A stretch of 64,000 nt of DNA, taken from NCBI RefSeq assembly GCF_009389715.1, contig NC_052392.1, positions 29,462,592 to 29,526,591 on the forward strand, in the 5' to 3' direction. The position numbers and the translations under genes were made by a program. Positions 10,965 through 21,986 of this stretch are shown one piece after another. The stretch comes from Phoenix dactylifera (Eukaryota; Streptophyta; Magnoliopsida; Arecales; Arecaceae). How positions within the stretch are numbered: the first letter of the stretch is position 1; every line of letters begins with the position of its first letter. Under the pieces are notes generated by a model, which ran no database searches, had not been told where the DNA came from, and was given only the letters and a program-made list of their open reading frames with translations.

Positions 10965-13157
10965 TGTGAGATACGGGGCTAAAGTCGGCAGCCCCAGCCA
11001 ACTTAGCCCCATGCTCGTTTTTGGAAGGAGCTAGAGCAGAGGATCGTGATTGCGATCCTCTCCGACTCCTTTGGGTGTAATCAGGGCGAAGGCGCCGTGG
11101 CATCCCGCAGCACCCCCCTCCAGTCAATCCGCGGCTAATCTGCGGTCGCGGATTTCGCTTGACCGCCGCGATCTTCGCGGCGGAGAGCCGTTACAATGGG
11201 GGTTATAAAACCCCCAACCTTCCTTCCCCCTAGGGTCACCTCCGAGCCTCTTCCACTCCTCTCCTTTCCTCCCATTCCTTCCTCCTCCTCCTTTGTCTGG
11301 TGACCGGCGAGCTCTCCCGGCCAAAAGTCGTCTGAATCCCCTTCGCGGCCTTCCCCTGTTCTGTGATCCATCCCCTCGGTTCCGAGCGCCGCTAGCCGCC
11401 GGACCAAGCCATCCTCGGTTGAGATACCTCCTCTTCGCCACCGCCGGTGAGTCTCTCCTCCTTGTCTTCATTCTCTTGCCACGTAAGTCTTTAGATTTTC
11501 AGTTTCTGCCCCATAAACCGGGATCTTCTTGGTTGTTTCTCGACCCCGGCCACCGTAGCAGCCGCCGGCCACCACTGCGATCGGCTGGCCGTCGATCGGG
11601 CGACGACCCCTGACCACCTAGGACAGCCACCCCGCCGGATCTCCCTTCCCTCTTCCCCTTCCTCTCCCGTTCTTCCATCTCCCCAGTCCATGGGGAGTTC
11701 GGTGAGGGAGAAGGCCCATCGCAGGCTGAACTGGGCTAAGTTTGGGCCGAGTTCAAACCCGAAAATTCGAAATCCGGAATCTGGAACCCAAAATTTGGAA
11801 TCCGAAACCCGAACCCGAAATCCAAACCTATTTGGCCAATAAATTGAATTTTGCAGTTAAGCCCTTGACAGTATATGAGTTCACAAAAGAGTCTTCTACA
11901 ATTTATATTTGATCCCTATAAGAAAGTTTTATTACATAAAGGTCCTCAAATATATTTGGTTGGTCCCTTTACTTAAGTTATATTATAGAACAATACCCTA
12001 TAGTTAAGTATTAGTCTCTACAATAAATTTTATTACATAAATAATCCATTTAGAGGCCAACTTTGGGGGCCCTATTGAGCCGGGTCTACGCGGGCCCATT
12101 GGGCCGTATCCGATGCAGGCCTTATCGGACCATGCCCATTATGGGCCAACTCTGGGCCTTATTGGGCCGTGTCCAATAGTATTATTTTTAGTTTTGCCTA
12201 GCTCCGAAATTAACAAAGAAATTAATTAAATTTAAACAGATGAACCTGATCCGCCTACCTGAAGTAGGAGTTAAGCGAGAAGAGGTAAGTAAATTAATGC
12301 TTCAAGTGTGATTTTCAAATTATTTGATAAACTGATTAAGTTTTGACATATTTTTTGTATTCAGTAAAATAGGTCAGGCATGTTAAATTTTATTTGAAAA
12401 TCATGTTATATGCTTTGAAATCCGTAAAATATGACTGGACAGTTTATAAAATTATTTTTGTATATATGCATTCTCAGCATGGCTATGACCTATTCTGTTC
12501 TATTCTGGCCTCGCCAATAGGGATTATGCGTTGGACCTGTCGACTTGTAATTTGTGAGGAACCGGTTTCGACACCGCGCCACCGATGATTAGAATAGTGG
12601 TTTTTGGACACCGTTGCCATCGGTGACTAACAATAGTGGTTTTTGGCACTTTGTGCAATCAATGCCACTGGGTTACGTGGCCGTAGCCTATTATATTGGG
12701 ATTATGATAGCAGAGTTTTTGGTAAAAATGATAATAAGTTTTGAAAAGAGCAAAACGATGTTATTTGTGATTTATTTCCAGTCATTATTTTGTATTTGAT
12801 CTGATATGCTTTGATCCCACTCTGGGGTATTTTGTTGCTTACTGGGCTAGTGTAGCTCATTATCTTATTTTTTCTATTTTTCAGATCCAGAGGCTTGATC
12901 GCACGGGATTGGAGAGTGCGTTAGATTTTTCGATGATTTTTTCAGTTATTGGCATTTTAGTTAGATTAACTTGGACATTTGAACCATATTGTCATTTGCT
13001 ATTTTGAATCTTTGTAAGACTGCTTGGAATAACTTAAATAATTATGTCATCTTTAAACATTTGTGATTACTTTGATATAATCTGCTGCCTTGCACGTCTG
13101 TACGGTCCGCCGTGCGGGCGTGCGGCGTCTGCTGCACTCCAGGCTTGGGGCGTGACA
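10965..13157 (+). mobile_element. 5' LTR of the Gypsy element
   Basis: Starts TGTGAGATACGGGGCTAAAG and ends GGGGCGTGACA. TATAAAA at 11204-11210 is the likely promoter. It aligns along its length with the 3' LTR and, in reverse, with the solo LTR at 34844-37206. ORFs inside it are incidental. Confidence 0.88.
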
Positions 13158-13164
13158 GATTTGG

Positions 13165-13176
13165 TGGTATCAGAGC
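13165..13176 (+). other. Primer-binding site of the Gypsy element
   Basis: TGGTATCAGAGC, complementary to the 3' end of plant initiator tRNA-Met, starts 7 bases after the 5' LTR. Confidence 0.88.
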
Positions 13177-13372
13177 TTAGGTTAAGATCACTAGGAATCG
13201 TAATTGAAATAGTCATATTTGAGCCTAAGTTTTAGGATTCCTAGGATTCGTCGGAAAGGTTTAAAGATGGTAGGAACTAGACGAGGGCATAATGTTCATT
13301 GTTTTTGCTAACTATTTCGTATTATTTTGTTTGGATAATTTTATGACATTTGTATATTTTCACTGAATTAGA

Positions 13373-15063
13373 ATGCAGCCTCGCCATATCCGTAGTCTGA
13401 ATCAGATGGCTGGGGGCTCTCGGGGTAGAGTCCGTACTAACCAAGTGGCCGAGGCATCGCAAAGCTCAGGGCCCCAGGGTCAATCAACAATGACTCTGGA
13501 AACTGTCGCTAGGAATCAAACTCGGGTGCTCGAACTGATTGAGGAGGTCGTAGGGCTAGTACGCCAATAGAGGCAACAACCTCAGCAACTAGTTCAGCAG
13601 GATGTTGTTCCTCCTGAGCAAAGGAGTGTAGCAGAATTCAAGAAAATGGCTCCTTCGGCTTTTAAAGGCACCACTAATCCTCAAGAGGCCGAAGCTTGGA
13701 TAGATAAAATGAAGAAAGCCTTCAGGGTAATGGAATGCACTGAAGAAGAGAATGTCAGATTTGCCATCTATATGCTTCAGGACCGAGCTCATCATTGGTG
13801 GAAGTCAGTGGAGCGCACATTGGCACACGAGCATAAGGCAGTTATCTGGAAGAGGCACCACTAGTCCTCAAGAGGCCGAAGCTTGGATAGATAAAATGAA
13901 GAAAGCCTTCAGGGTAATGGAATGCACTGAAGAAGAGAATGTCAAATTTGCCATCTATATGCTTCAGGACCGAGCTCATCATTGGTGGAAGTCAGTGGAG
14001 CGCACATTGGCACACGAGCATAAGGCAGTTATCTGGAAGAGATTTCGTACAGCCTTCTACTCTAAGTATTTCCCCTCTAGTCACCTGAGAGAGCTAGAGA
14101 GGAAATTTCTCAACCTGAATCAAGGAACTATGACTGTGGATGAGTATGAGGCAGAGTTTGACAGGCTATCTCGGTTTGCTCCCACCCTCGTTATGGATGC
14201 AGAGTCCAGAATGAGGAGATTTGAAGAAGGATTGAAGCCTCACTTACGTCGGGGTTTGGCCGTAGTACACTCAACAAACTATGATGATCTAGTAGACAGG
14301 GCCAAGAATCTGGAAATTGTCTAGAAGGAAACAAAAGATACAAAAGATAGAATACAAAAGAAGAGGAGCAGGGATGATGATACTCATAGTGGACAGAATT
14401 CCAGCAAGACTGCAAAATCTCATAACTAGCCCTGGCAATCAGAGGAGCAGGGATTCTATGAGAAGGCTACTTAGCATCAACAAGACAAGCCTAAGTGTGA
14501 TGCTTGTGGTGGTATGCATAAGACTGAACACTGTAGACGATTCCGATGCCTGCTTCAAATGCAGCCAGCAGGGTCATAAGATAGCTGAGTGTCTTCAACA
14601 GGACTTCCAATCAGTTCAGAGGCCTCAAGCTACAAGGACCCAGCAAGTGCAAGGTTCTCCTGCTTCGGTTCAGTCGGTTCAGCCTTCTTCTCCTAAGCAG
14701 CAGACAGGAGGGAGACCGCACACACGGGGTCATATTTATGCACTAACTCAGCAGGATGCTCAGGCATCCAACACTGTGGCGTCAGGTACCTTACCAGTTG
14801 CTTCTGTTTATGATCATATATTGTTTGATTCTGGTGCTACACATTTTTTTGTGTCATCTACATTTGCGCGAAAACATGACCTGTCTTGTGTGCCGTTAGA
14901 GTATGATTTGCATATTAGTACCCCTGCTGGGAGTGGGATGATTATTAAACAGATATGCAATACTTGTCCGATTCAAATAGTAAATAGAGACTTGACTGCT
15001 GATTTGATAGTTATAAATATGCATGACTTCGATATAATTCTTGGTATAGACTGGTCGGCGTAA
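13373..15063 (+). pseudogene. Gypsy gag-protease, multiply broken
   Basis: Starts MQPRHIRSLNQMAGG. An in-frame TAG at 13568-13570 interrupts it. Then comes the retrotransposon gag domain (AEAWIDKMKKAFRVMECTEE, with HHWWKSVE). A 187-bp tandem duplication (13666-13852 and 13853-14039) shifts the frame by one. After TMTVDEYEAEFDRLSRFAP the frame changes again near 14320. A partial zinc knuckle CDACGGMHKTEHC lies in another frame, followed by CFKCSQQGHKIAEC (CX2CX4HX4C) and the aspartic protease with its DSGAT active site at about 14827-14841. The ORF ends at 15063. No reverse transcriptase follows. It cannot give a functional polyprotein. Confidence 0.9.
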
Positions 15064-15305
15064 CACTTTGCTACCATTAGCTGCCATGAAAGAAAAAAAA
15101 GGGGTAAACTTCCAGATCCTTGGAGACACTGAATTCAACTTCATAGAATCATAGGTAATGGTGCTTATACTTCCTCTTGAGTTGTATCTGCTATGCAAAT
15201 TAAGCGGCTACTTAGAAAGGGCAGTATTGCGTATATTGCCACAGTAGTTGACACCAGACCTTTGTGCAAACTAAAGTATGTTAAATTTCGAGACGAAATT
15301 TTCTT

Positions 15306-15318
15306 AAGAAAGAGAGAA
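15306..15318 (+). other. Polypurine tract of the Gypsy element
   Basis: AAGAAAGAGAGAA lies immediately before the TG that opens the 3' LTR at 15319. Confidence 0.8.
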
Positions 15319-17653
15319 TGTGTAATACGAAGCTAAAGTCGGCAGCCCTAGCCGACTCAGCCCCATGCTCGTTTTTGGAAGGAGCTAGAGTAGAGGATCG
15401 CGATTGCAATCCTCTCCGGCTCCTTCAGGTGCAATTAGGGCGAAGGCGCCGCAGGCATCCGGCAGCACTCTCCTCCAGTCAATTCGCGGCCAATCCGTGG
15501 CCGCGGATTTCGCTCGACTGCCGCGATCTTTGCAGCGGAGAGTCGTTACGATGGGGGCTATAAAATTCCCATCCTTCCTTCCCCCTAGGGTCACCTCCGA
15601 GCCTCTTCCTCTCCTCTCCTCTCCTCCCCTTCCTTCCTCCTCCTCCTTTGTCTGGTGACCGGTGAGCTCTCCCAGCCGAGCGCCGTCCGAATCCCCTTTG
15701 CGGCCTTCCCCTGTTCCGTGATCCATCCTCTCGGTTCCGAGCGCGGCCGCTGCTACTAGCTGCCGGACCGAGCCATCCCCCGTTGAGATACCTCCTCTTC
15801 GCCATCGCCGGTGAGTCTTCCTCCTCCTTGTCTTCGTTCTCTTGCCAAAAAAGCCTTTAGATTTTCTGTTTCTGCCCCATAAACCGAGATCTTCTCGATT
15901 TCTTCTCAACCCCGGCCACTGCAGCAGCCGCCGGCCGCCACTGCGTTCGGCCCGTGTAGAAAGCACTTCCCCCCTTCTAGGTAGACTTATTCACCGGATA
16001 TCCCCCCGAGGGGGGCGAGGCCGGAGGCCGAAGGGTTAGCCGTCGACCGGGCGACGGCCCCTAGCCACCTAAGCCGGCCACCCCACCAAATCTCCCTTCC
16101 ATCTTCCCCTTCCTCTCCCGTTCTTCCATCTCCCCTGTCCATGGGGAGTTCGGTGAGGGAGAAGGCCCATCGTGGGCCGAACTAGGCCAAGTTTGGGCCC
16201 AGTTCACTCTTGGCCCAACTTGGGCCTAGTTTAAATCCGAAAACCCAAAAGCCTGAAAACCCGAAATTCGGAATTCGTAACCCGAAATCTGGAACCCGAA
16301 ATCCGAAACCCGAAACCCAAATCTGTTTGGCCAATAAATAGAATTTTGTAGTTAAGCCCTTGACAGTATATGAGTTCACAAAAGAGGCTTCTGTAATTTA
16401 TGTTTGATCCCTATAAGAAAGATTTATTACATAAAGGTTCTCAAATATATTTGGTTGGTCCCTTTACTCAAGTTTTATTATAGAACAGTACCCTGTAGTT
16501 AAGTATTAGTCCCTGCAATAAATTTTATTGCATAAATAATCCATTTAGAGGCCAAATTTGGGGGCCCTATTGGGCTGGGTCTACGCGGGCCATTGGGCCG
16601 TATCCGATGTAGGTCCTATCGGGCCGTGCCCATTATGGGCCAACTCTGGGCCCTGTTGGGTCGTGTCTAATAGTATTATTTTTAGTTTTGCTTAGCCCCG
16701 AAATTAACAAAAAAAATTAATTAAATTTAAACAGGTGAACCTGATCCGCCTACCTGAAGTAGAAGTTAAGCGAGAAGAGGTAAGTAACTTAATACTTCAA
16801 GTGTGATTTCCAAATTATTTGATAAACTCATTAAGTTTTGACATATATTTTGTATTCAGTAAAATGGGTCATGCATGTTAAATTTTATTTAAAAATCATG
16901 TTATATGCTCTGAAATCCGTAAAATATGACTAGACAATTTATAAAATCTATTTTTGTATATATGCATTCTCAACATGGTTATGACCTATTCTATTCTGTT
17001 CTGGCCCCGCCAATGGGGATTATATGTTGGACCTGTCGACTTGTAATCTATGAGGAACCGATTTCGACACCGCGCCATCGGTGATTAGAATAGTGACTTT
17101 TGGACACCGTTGCCACCGGTGACTAGCAATAGTGGTTTTTGGCACTTTGTGCAATCCATGCCACTGGGTTATGTGGCCGTAGCCTATTATGTTGGGATTA
17201 TGATAGCAGAGTTTTTGGTAAAAATGATAATAAGTTTTGAAAAGAGCAAAATGATATTATTTGTGATTTATTTACAGTCATTGTTTTGTATTTGATCTGA
17301 TATGTTTTGACCCCACTGTGGGATATTTTGTTACTTACTGGGCTGGTATAGCTCATTATCTTATTTTTTCTATTTTTTTAATCCAGAAGCTTGATCGCAC
17401 GGGATTGGGGAGTGCGTTAGATTTTTCGATGATTCCTTCAGTTATTGGCATTTCAGTTAGATTAGCTTAGACATTTGAATTATGTTGTCATTTGCTATTT
17501 TGAATCTTTGTAAGACTGCTTTGAATAACTTAAATAATTGTGTCATATTTAAACATCTGTGATTGCTTTGATATGATCTACTACCTTGCCCGCCTGTGCG
17601 GCCCGCTGTGTGGGCGTGCGACATTTGCCGGGCTCCGGGCTTGGGGCATGACA
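15319..17653 (+). mobile_element. 3' LTR of the Gypsy element
   Basis: Starts TGTGTAATACGAAGCTAAAG and ends GGGGCATGACA, aligned to the 5' LTR. It has an extra block near 15950-16035 (includes CCCCCCGAGGGGGG) absent from the 5' LTR. TATAAAA lies near 15559. Confidence 0.88.
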
Positions 17654-18113
17654 ATGCTTAACCCTCACTCTATAGTGTAACCAATTTAAAGTAGTAGTGA
17701 CTTTGTAAACGAACATCATAAAGTCATCGAACCACTTGTTTATCTCTATTTATTGCTCTTTCTGATATCCGACGTCCAAGAGAAGGCACCACTCCTGTCC
17801 ACTGGTGAGTATTGAACTCAATTCCATTGCCAGTGAATTCTTCGAGATGATATCGAACACTCACTATAAAGTCTAACCAAGTTAAAGTAGTAGTGACTTT
17901 CTAAACGAATATCGTGAAGTCGTTGAACCACTTGTTTATCTCTATCTATTGCTCTTTCTGATATCTGACATCCAAGAGAAAGTACCTCTCTTGTCCACTG
18001 GTGAGTAATGAACTTGATTCCATTGTCATTGAATTCTTCGAGATGATGTCGAACACTCACTCTAAAGTCCAACCAATTTAAAGTAGTAGTGACTTTCTAA
18101 ATAACTTTCTAAA
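17654..18113. repeat. 196-bp tandem repeat, right part
   Basis: Resumes the interrupted unit after the Gypsy element. New units start at 17820 and 18016, again 196 bp apart. In total about 3.5-4 units are present across the two parts. Substitutions between units suggest an old array. Confidence 0.8.
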
Positions 18114-18119
18114 TGAACA

Positions 18120-18815
18120 TCGTGATTTACTACCCCTATCATTCATCCATCTGCATAGATCTCAAAACACTCTATCTTCTATCATCCATCCACCGTCACA
18201 AATCTCAAAGCACTCCTTCCTCTATCATTCATCCACCTATACAATTCTCAAAGATATTTTTCCTCTATCATCTATCCACCTACATAGATCTCAAAGCACT
18301 TCATATTCTATCTTCCATCCTTATGCATGGATCTCAAAATGCTCCATTTTTTATCATCCATCTACCTGTATAGATCTCAAAATGCTCTATTATCTGATAT
18401 TTATGTAGCCGAATGGATAATAAAAAATGAAGCGCTTTAATATCTATGCAGGCAATTAGGCAAATGAATCATAGATGAAGTGTTTTGAGATTTGTAAAAG
18501 CAAATGGATTATAGATGGAGCGCTTTGAGATCTATGCAGGTGGATGGTTGACAATGAATAGAGCTCTTTAAGAGCTATGCAAGTGGATGATGATTGGGGA
18601 TGAGATTTGTACTGGCACATAATGAGACAATGAAAGAAGTGCTGTAAAATTTATGCAGATGGATGAATGCTAGAGAATTAGGTGCTTTGAGATCTATGTA
18701 GGTGTATGGATGATAGAGAATAGAATGCTTTAAGATCTATACCGATGGATAAATTACTAAGGATGGAGCACTTTGATATTTTGTGCAGGTTGATGATTAA
18801 CAAAGGACAACTTTT
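18120..18815. repeat. Foldback-like inverted array of about 45-bp subrepeats
   Basis: From 18144 to about 18395 there are about six head-to-tail copies of a unit with consensus CCATCCACCTGCATAGATCT followed by CAAAGCACTCC and TCTATCAT. From about 18430 to 18800 the reverse complement (GCTTTGAGATCTATGCAGGT followed by GGATG) is repeated about seven times with more divergence. The turn point lies near 18400-18430. Arms built of tandem subrepeats are the layout of foldback transposons. No clear target duplication or transposase was seen. Confidence 0.65.
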
Positions 18816-19618
18816 CTAAATCAAGAATATTTTTGTCTTTTTTTTGCTTAGTTAACGGTATTAAGATCGAGACAAACGACTGGGCCATATTGCGATAAAT
18901 TTAAAGTTTTGGTGACTAATTGATATTTTTAAATTTTTGATGTCTAAGTATAAATAGCTCAAACTTGAAAGGATATTGTTGCTGTAATTTTTTCAATTAT
19001 CAAGCAACCGTCACGTAATAATATTTTATAATAGAGATAGACGACCGAACCATATTGCAACGAATTTGAAGCTTTGATAGCTAATTGATATTTTATAAAT
19101 CTTTAAGGTCGAAATATAAATAGCCTAAACTTAGAAGGATATTCTCATATTTTTTTCAAAAAATAGTTGCATTATTTATGAACATATTTGTGGTACTATA
19201 ACCGTTTTTCTCAAAATAAAATAAAAATAAAGTAAACGAAAAATAAAACAACAGTTATAATAGTTATCAGCCAGAAGACTTGGGACAGATAACGCTTTTT
19301 TCGCAATAACTACTTACGAGAACAGATTCAAAGGAAGGTCTCAGTGACTGCAGCCACGTTTTAGAACAATAGCCATTTTAAAATTGTAATGCCCCCTTTC
19401 TTACCTTATATACGTATAATAACATAGAAAAGATAAAATCTATTTGTTGAATTATATTTTTCACGCTCATCGTGTCTCTTAATAAAATAATATTTTTCCA
19501 AAAATAGTAATTTATTTAATTTTTTTATCCAAAATAATATAAGTATCTGAAAAATAGTAGTTCCACATTAAACAACTGGCCATTGCACTCCAATTCGTAG
19601 AACTGCACCAAAGACGGC
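18816..19618. other. AT-rich intergenic stretch
   Basis: Two related segments, about 18840-18990 and 19015-19150, share phrases such as GAC[C/T]G followed by CCATATTGC and AATTGATATTTT, so an old direct duplication of about 180 bp may be present. No gene seen. Confidence 0.35.
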
Positions 19619-19626
19619 CGCGCAGC

Positions 19627-20088
19627 TAGGGCTGTTAATGAGCCGAGCTGCTCGGGCTCGGCTCGGGCTTGGCTTGGGCTTGGCTCGGTAAAAGCCCGGC
19701 TCGGGCTCGGCTCGTTAGTCAAACGAGCCTGAGCCCGAGCCCAATATGAGGCTCGTTTACACCCGAGTTCGAGCCCGAGCAGCTCACGAGCCCCAACGAG
19801 CTCTAGTCTCCTGCTGAAAGATTTTATTTCAGCACCATAATTCATAAAAATCTGACCGCATAGAGAAAAATAGCTTGTTATCGAGTCCGACCCGAGCTCG
19901 AGCTCGGGCTCGTTCTGGAGCCCGTAATTGAAACGAGCTTTACGAGCTCAAGCCCGAGCCTTTACTTTGCCAAGTAAGCTCGAGCTCGAGCCCAATACAG
20001 AGCTTATTACCGAGCTCGAGCCCGAGCTTCTGTGAAACGAGCCGAGCCGAGCTCTCCTAGGCTCGGTCTCGGCTCGTTTAGAGCCCTA
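19627..20088. mobile_element. hAT-type MITE with 8-bp target duplication
   Basis: A 462-bp element with near-identical inverted ends TAGGGCTGTTAATGAGCCGAG and, at the other end read in reverse, TAGGGCTCTAAACGAGCCGAG (positions 19627 and 20088). It is flanked by a perfect 8-bp direct repeat CGCGCAGC at 19619-19626 and 20089-20096. An 8-bp duplication and a TAGGG terminus are hAT superfamily hallmarks. The interior is full of GAGCCCGAGC and GCTCGGGCTC motifs in both orientations, so it should fold into a large hairpin. No transposase is encoded, so it is non-autonomous. Confidence 0.88.
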
Positions 20089-20430
20089 CGCGCAGCCCAG
20101 TCAAAACACTACCTCCGCACGGAATTGTTTGGGAATCAAAGCGGTGACCAAGTACAACTAGTCGGCTTACGATAGACTTTTCTTCAGACGCGCTTAGACA
20201 AATGACTTCTCATTGAAGTCCGGGAAGAAACAATTGAAGATTTCTCTGTTTTTTTTCTTTTTTTTTTCTATGTAGAAGATTTCTCTTCCCACGTAGACCT
20301 CTTCTCTTAACCTCTCTCAGTCCATCCCACAAAAGCCTTGTCAAACTATCCGTGCAAGTGCAAGCCTCTTTCCCATGAGGAAAATTCCTCCCCTAGAGTC
20401 GTATGGATGTTGCACAACTCCATCATCCTT

Positions 20431-20439
20431 TATATATAG
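20431..20439 (+). promoter_or_regulatory. TATA box of DUF1262 paralogue 3
   Basis: TATATATAG, 61-69 bp before the ATG at 20500, in a good position for a plant core promoter. Confidence 0.6.
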
Positions 20440-20499
20440 GCACCAAGGATAAAACGACAGCAGACACACCTTACACCATATAAGCATTATCTTAGAACA

Positions 20500-21986
20500 A
20501 TGTATGTGACCAGGCCTCTCTCCCATTACTATAACAACCCCAATGCTGTCTTTGATCACCCGCCAGAAGGTCCCAGTTCGGGTATTCTCGTGATCAAAGA
20601 TGAGGAGGCTGAGAGCGAACAAGTATGCTGCTGGGGACTATGCAAAGATTCGAGGATTTATAGCCTCCCATTCCCTCAAAATACCAAGATTAAAGTTCGA
20701 TATACCACCACCCAACACCATGCTGGAGGTGGCCAGAGTCATAGTACGACCCACACCTCCAGAGATGATGTCTTCTTCATTCCAGTCACAGGCCAGCCAT
20801 TATCATCAAATAGGTACTATGTCATCAGAGAAGATGGAAGAAACAAAGGGTAAATCTTCAACCTAAAGCTCTATTCACATGTAGATCGTATGCGCTGCTT
20901 CTCGCCTTTCTTTTTGTCCAGTTTTATTATCAATAGCTTCCTTCAGAGTTAGAGAGAAACATAGCTATCCAACCTATTGCATTCATTATCCTGGAGGTTT
21001 TTATTTTATCTATCTATCTATCTATCGATTTGAAGAGAAATGGAGGGAGATCTATCCATATTATCATTATTCTTATTGTTGCTGAGGAAACAATAACACA
21101 AGAGAATATAATAATCTTGTATGTTTTGATGGAAATTTGCAGGAAAGCTGCAACATGTTCGAGAGAGGAGGATATGACCACATGTTGTTTTTGCTCATTT
21201 GCTAATGATGTCGCATCAAGTCCTTTAGATCACAGAAATATTCATCAACAAGTGGAGATCATCTGTCAGAGAAATAAGTTCCACGCCAAGGCAGTAGCTT
21301 CTGATGGAATTCCCCCACAATATCTTAGAAGGAAAGGTTGGCAGGCCTACACTTCGGAATCAACTAATTACCACTTACCCGAAGCTCGAGGCCTTGATGT
21401 GTCTCTTAGGAATAAGTTGCCTGATCTAGACTTCCAGATTTCTACACAACGCTCTCCTGCCATTGTTGTGGGGAAGTGGTACTGCCCTTTTATGTTCATA
21501 AAGGAAGGCGACCGATTAAAAGACCAAATGAAAAGATCCATGTTCTATAACATGACTCTCCAGCGATTCTGGGAGGAGATCTATAGCTGTGAGAATAATG
21601 GCAAGGAAGGAAACGCAGTGGAACTAAGTGTTGGTGTTAGAAGGCACACGGCATTGTTGAACGGTAGTGAAATAATCCAAGACAGAAGAGAGGTGGTCGA
21701 TGGAATCATGTGGTTGAAGCCTGTCAACTCCGGAGACCAGGGTTTGGGTTTGAGTCTAGCTATATGGGAGAGGATGCGGTGGGAGGAAGAAAGAGGTGGG
21801 TGGATTGGTGGTGAAGAGAATGTGGAAAGAGTGGAAAGGTCAGAGGTGTGTGAAGGAGAGAATGGATGGAAGAAGTTTGGTTGCTATGTGTTGGTGGAAA
21901 GATTTGTTCTGAAAAGAATGGATGGTACCGTAGCTTTAGCCTATGATTTCAAGCACACCAACAAAATTCGAACCAAATGGGAATGA
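20500..21986 (+). CDS. DUF1262 family protein, paralogue 3 (two exons)
   Basis: Exons 20500-20849 and 21143-21986 are joined by a 293-bp phase-2 GT-AG intron at the same codon as the other paralogues, giving 397 residues. The extra length lies in exon 1 (a His/Thr/Ser-rich insert, HHAGGGQSHSTTHTSRDD, before VFFIPVTGQPLSSNRYYVI). Motifs: PPEGPSSGILV, CCWGLCKD, SLPFPQ, TCCFC, SDGIPPQYLRRKGW, VGKWYCPFMFIKEGD, SMFYNMTLQRFWEEIYSCEN, GLSLAIWERMRWEEERGGW, CYVLVERFVLKRMDGT and terminal TKWE. The intron holds a (TATC)n microsatellite at about 21008-21026. It is the closest relative of the pseudogene at 24592-25061. Function is unknown; no membrane segment is evident. Confidence 0.88.

Larger units (their letters stand above)
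10965..17653 (+). mobile_element. Gypsy LTR retrotransposon, internally deleted, gag-protease only
   Basis: Element with two LTRs (10965-13157 and 15319-17653), a primer-binding site for initiator tRNA-Met, a degraded gag-protease and a polypurine tract, flanked by ATGCC / ATGCT (4 of 5 match target duplication) inside a 196-bp satellite. The internal region is only about 2.2 kb; the reverse transcriptase, RNase H and integrase domains are missing. The terminal motif KFRDEIFLRKRE before the 3' LTR (15281-15318) is typical of Gypsy polyprotein ends, so a large internal deletion is the simplest explanation. The LTRs differ by an extra block at about 15950-16035 in the 3' copy and by scattered substitutions. 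Confidence 0.88.
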
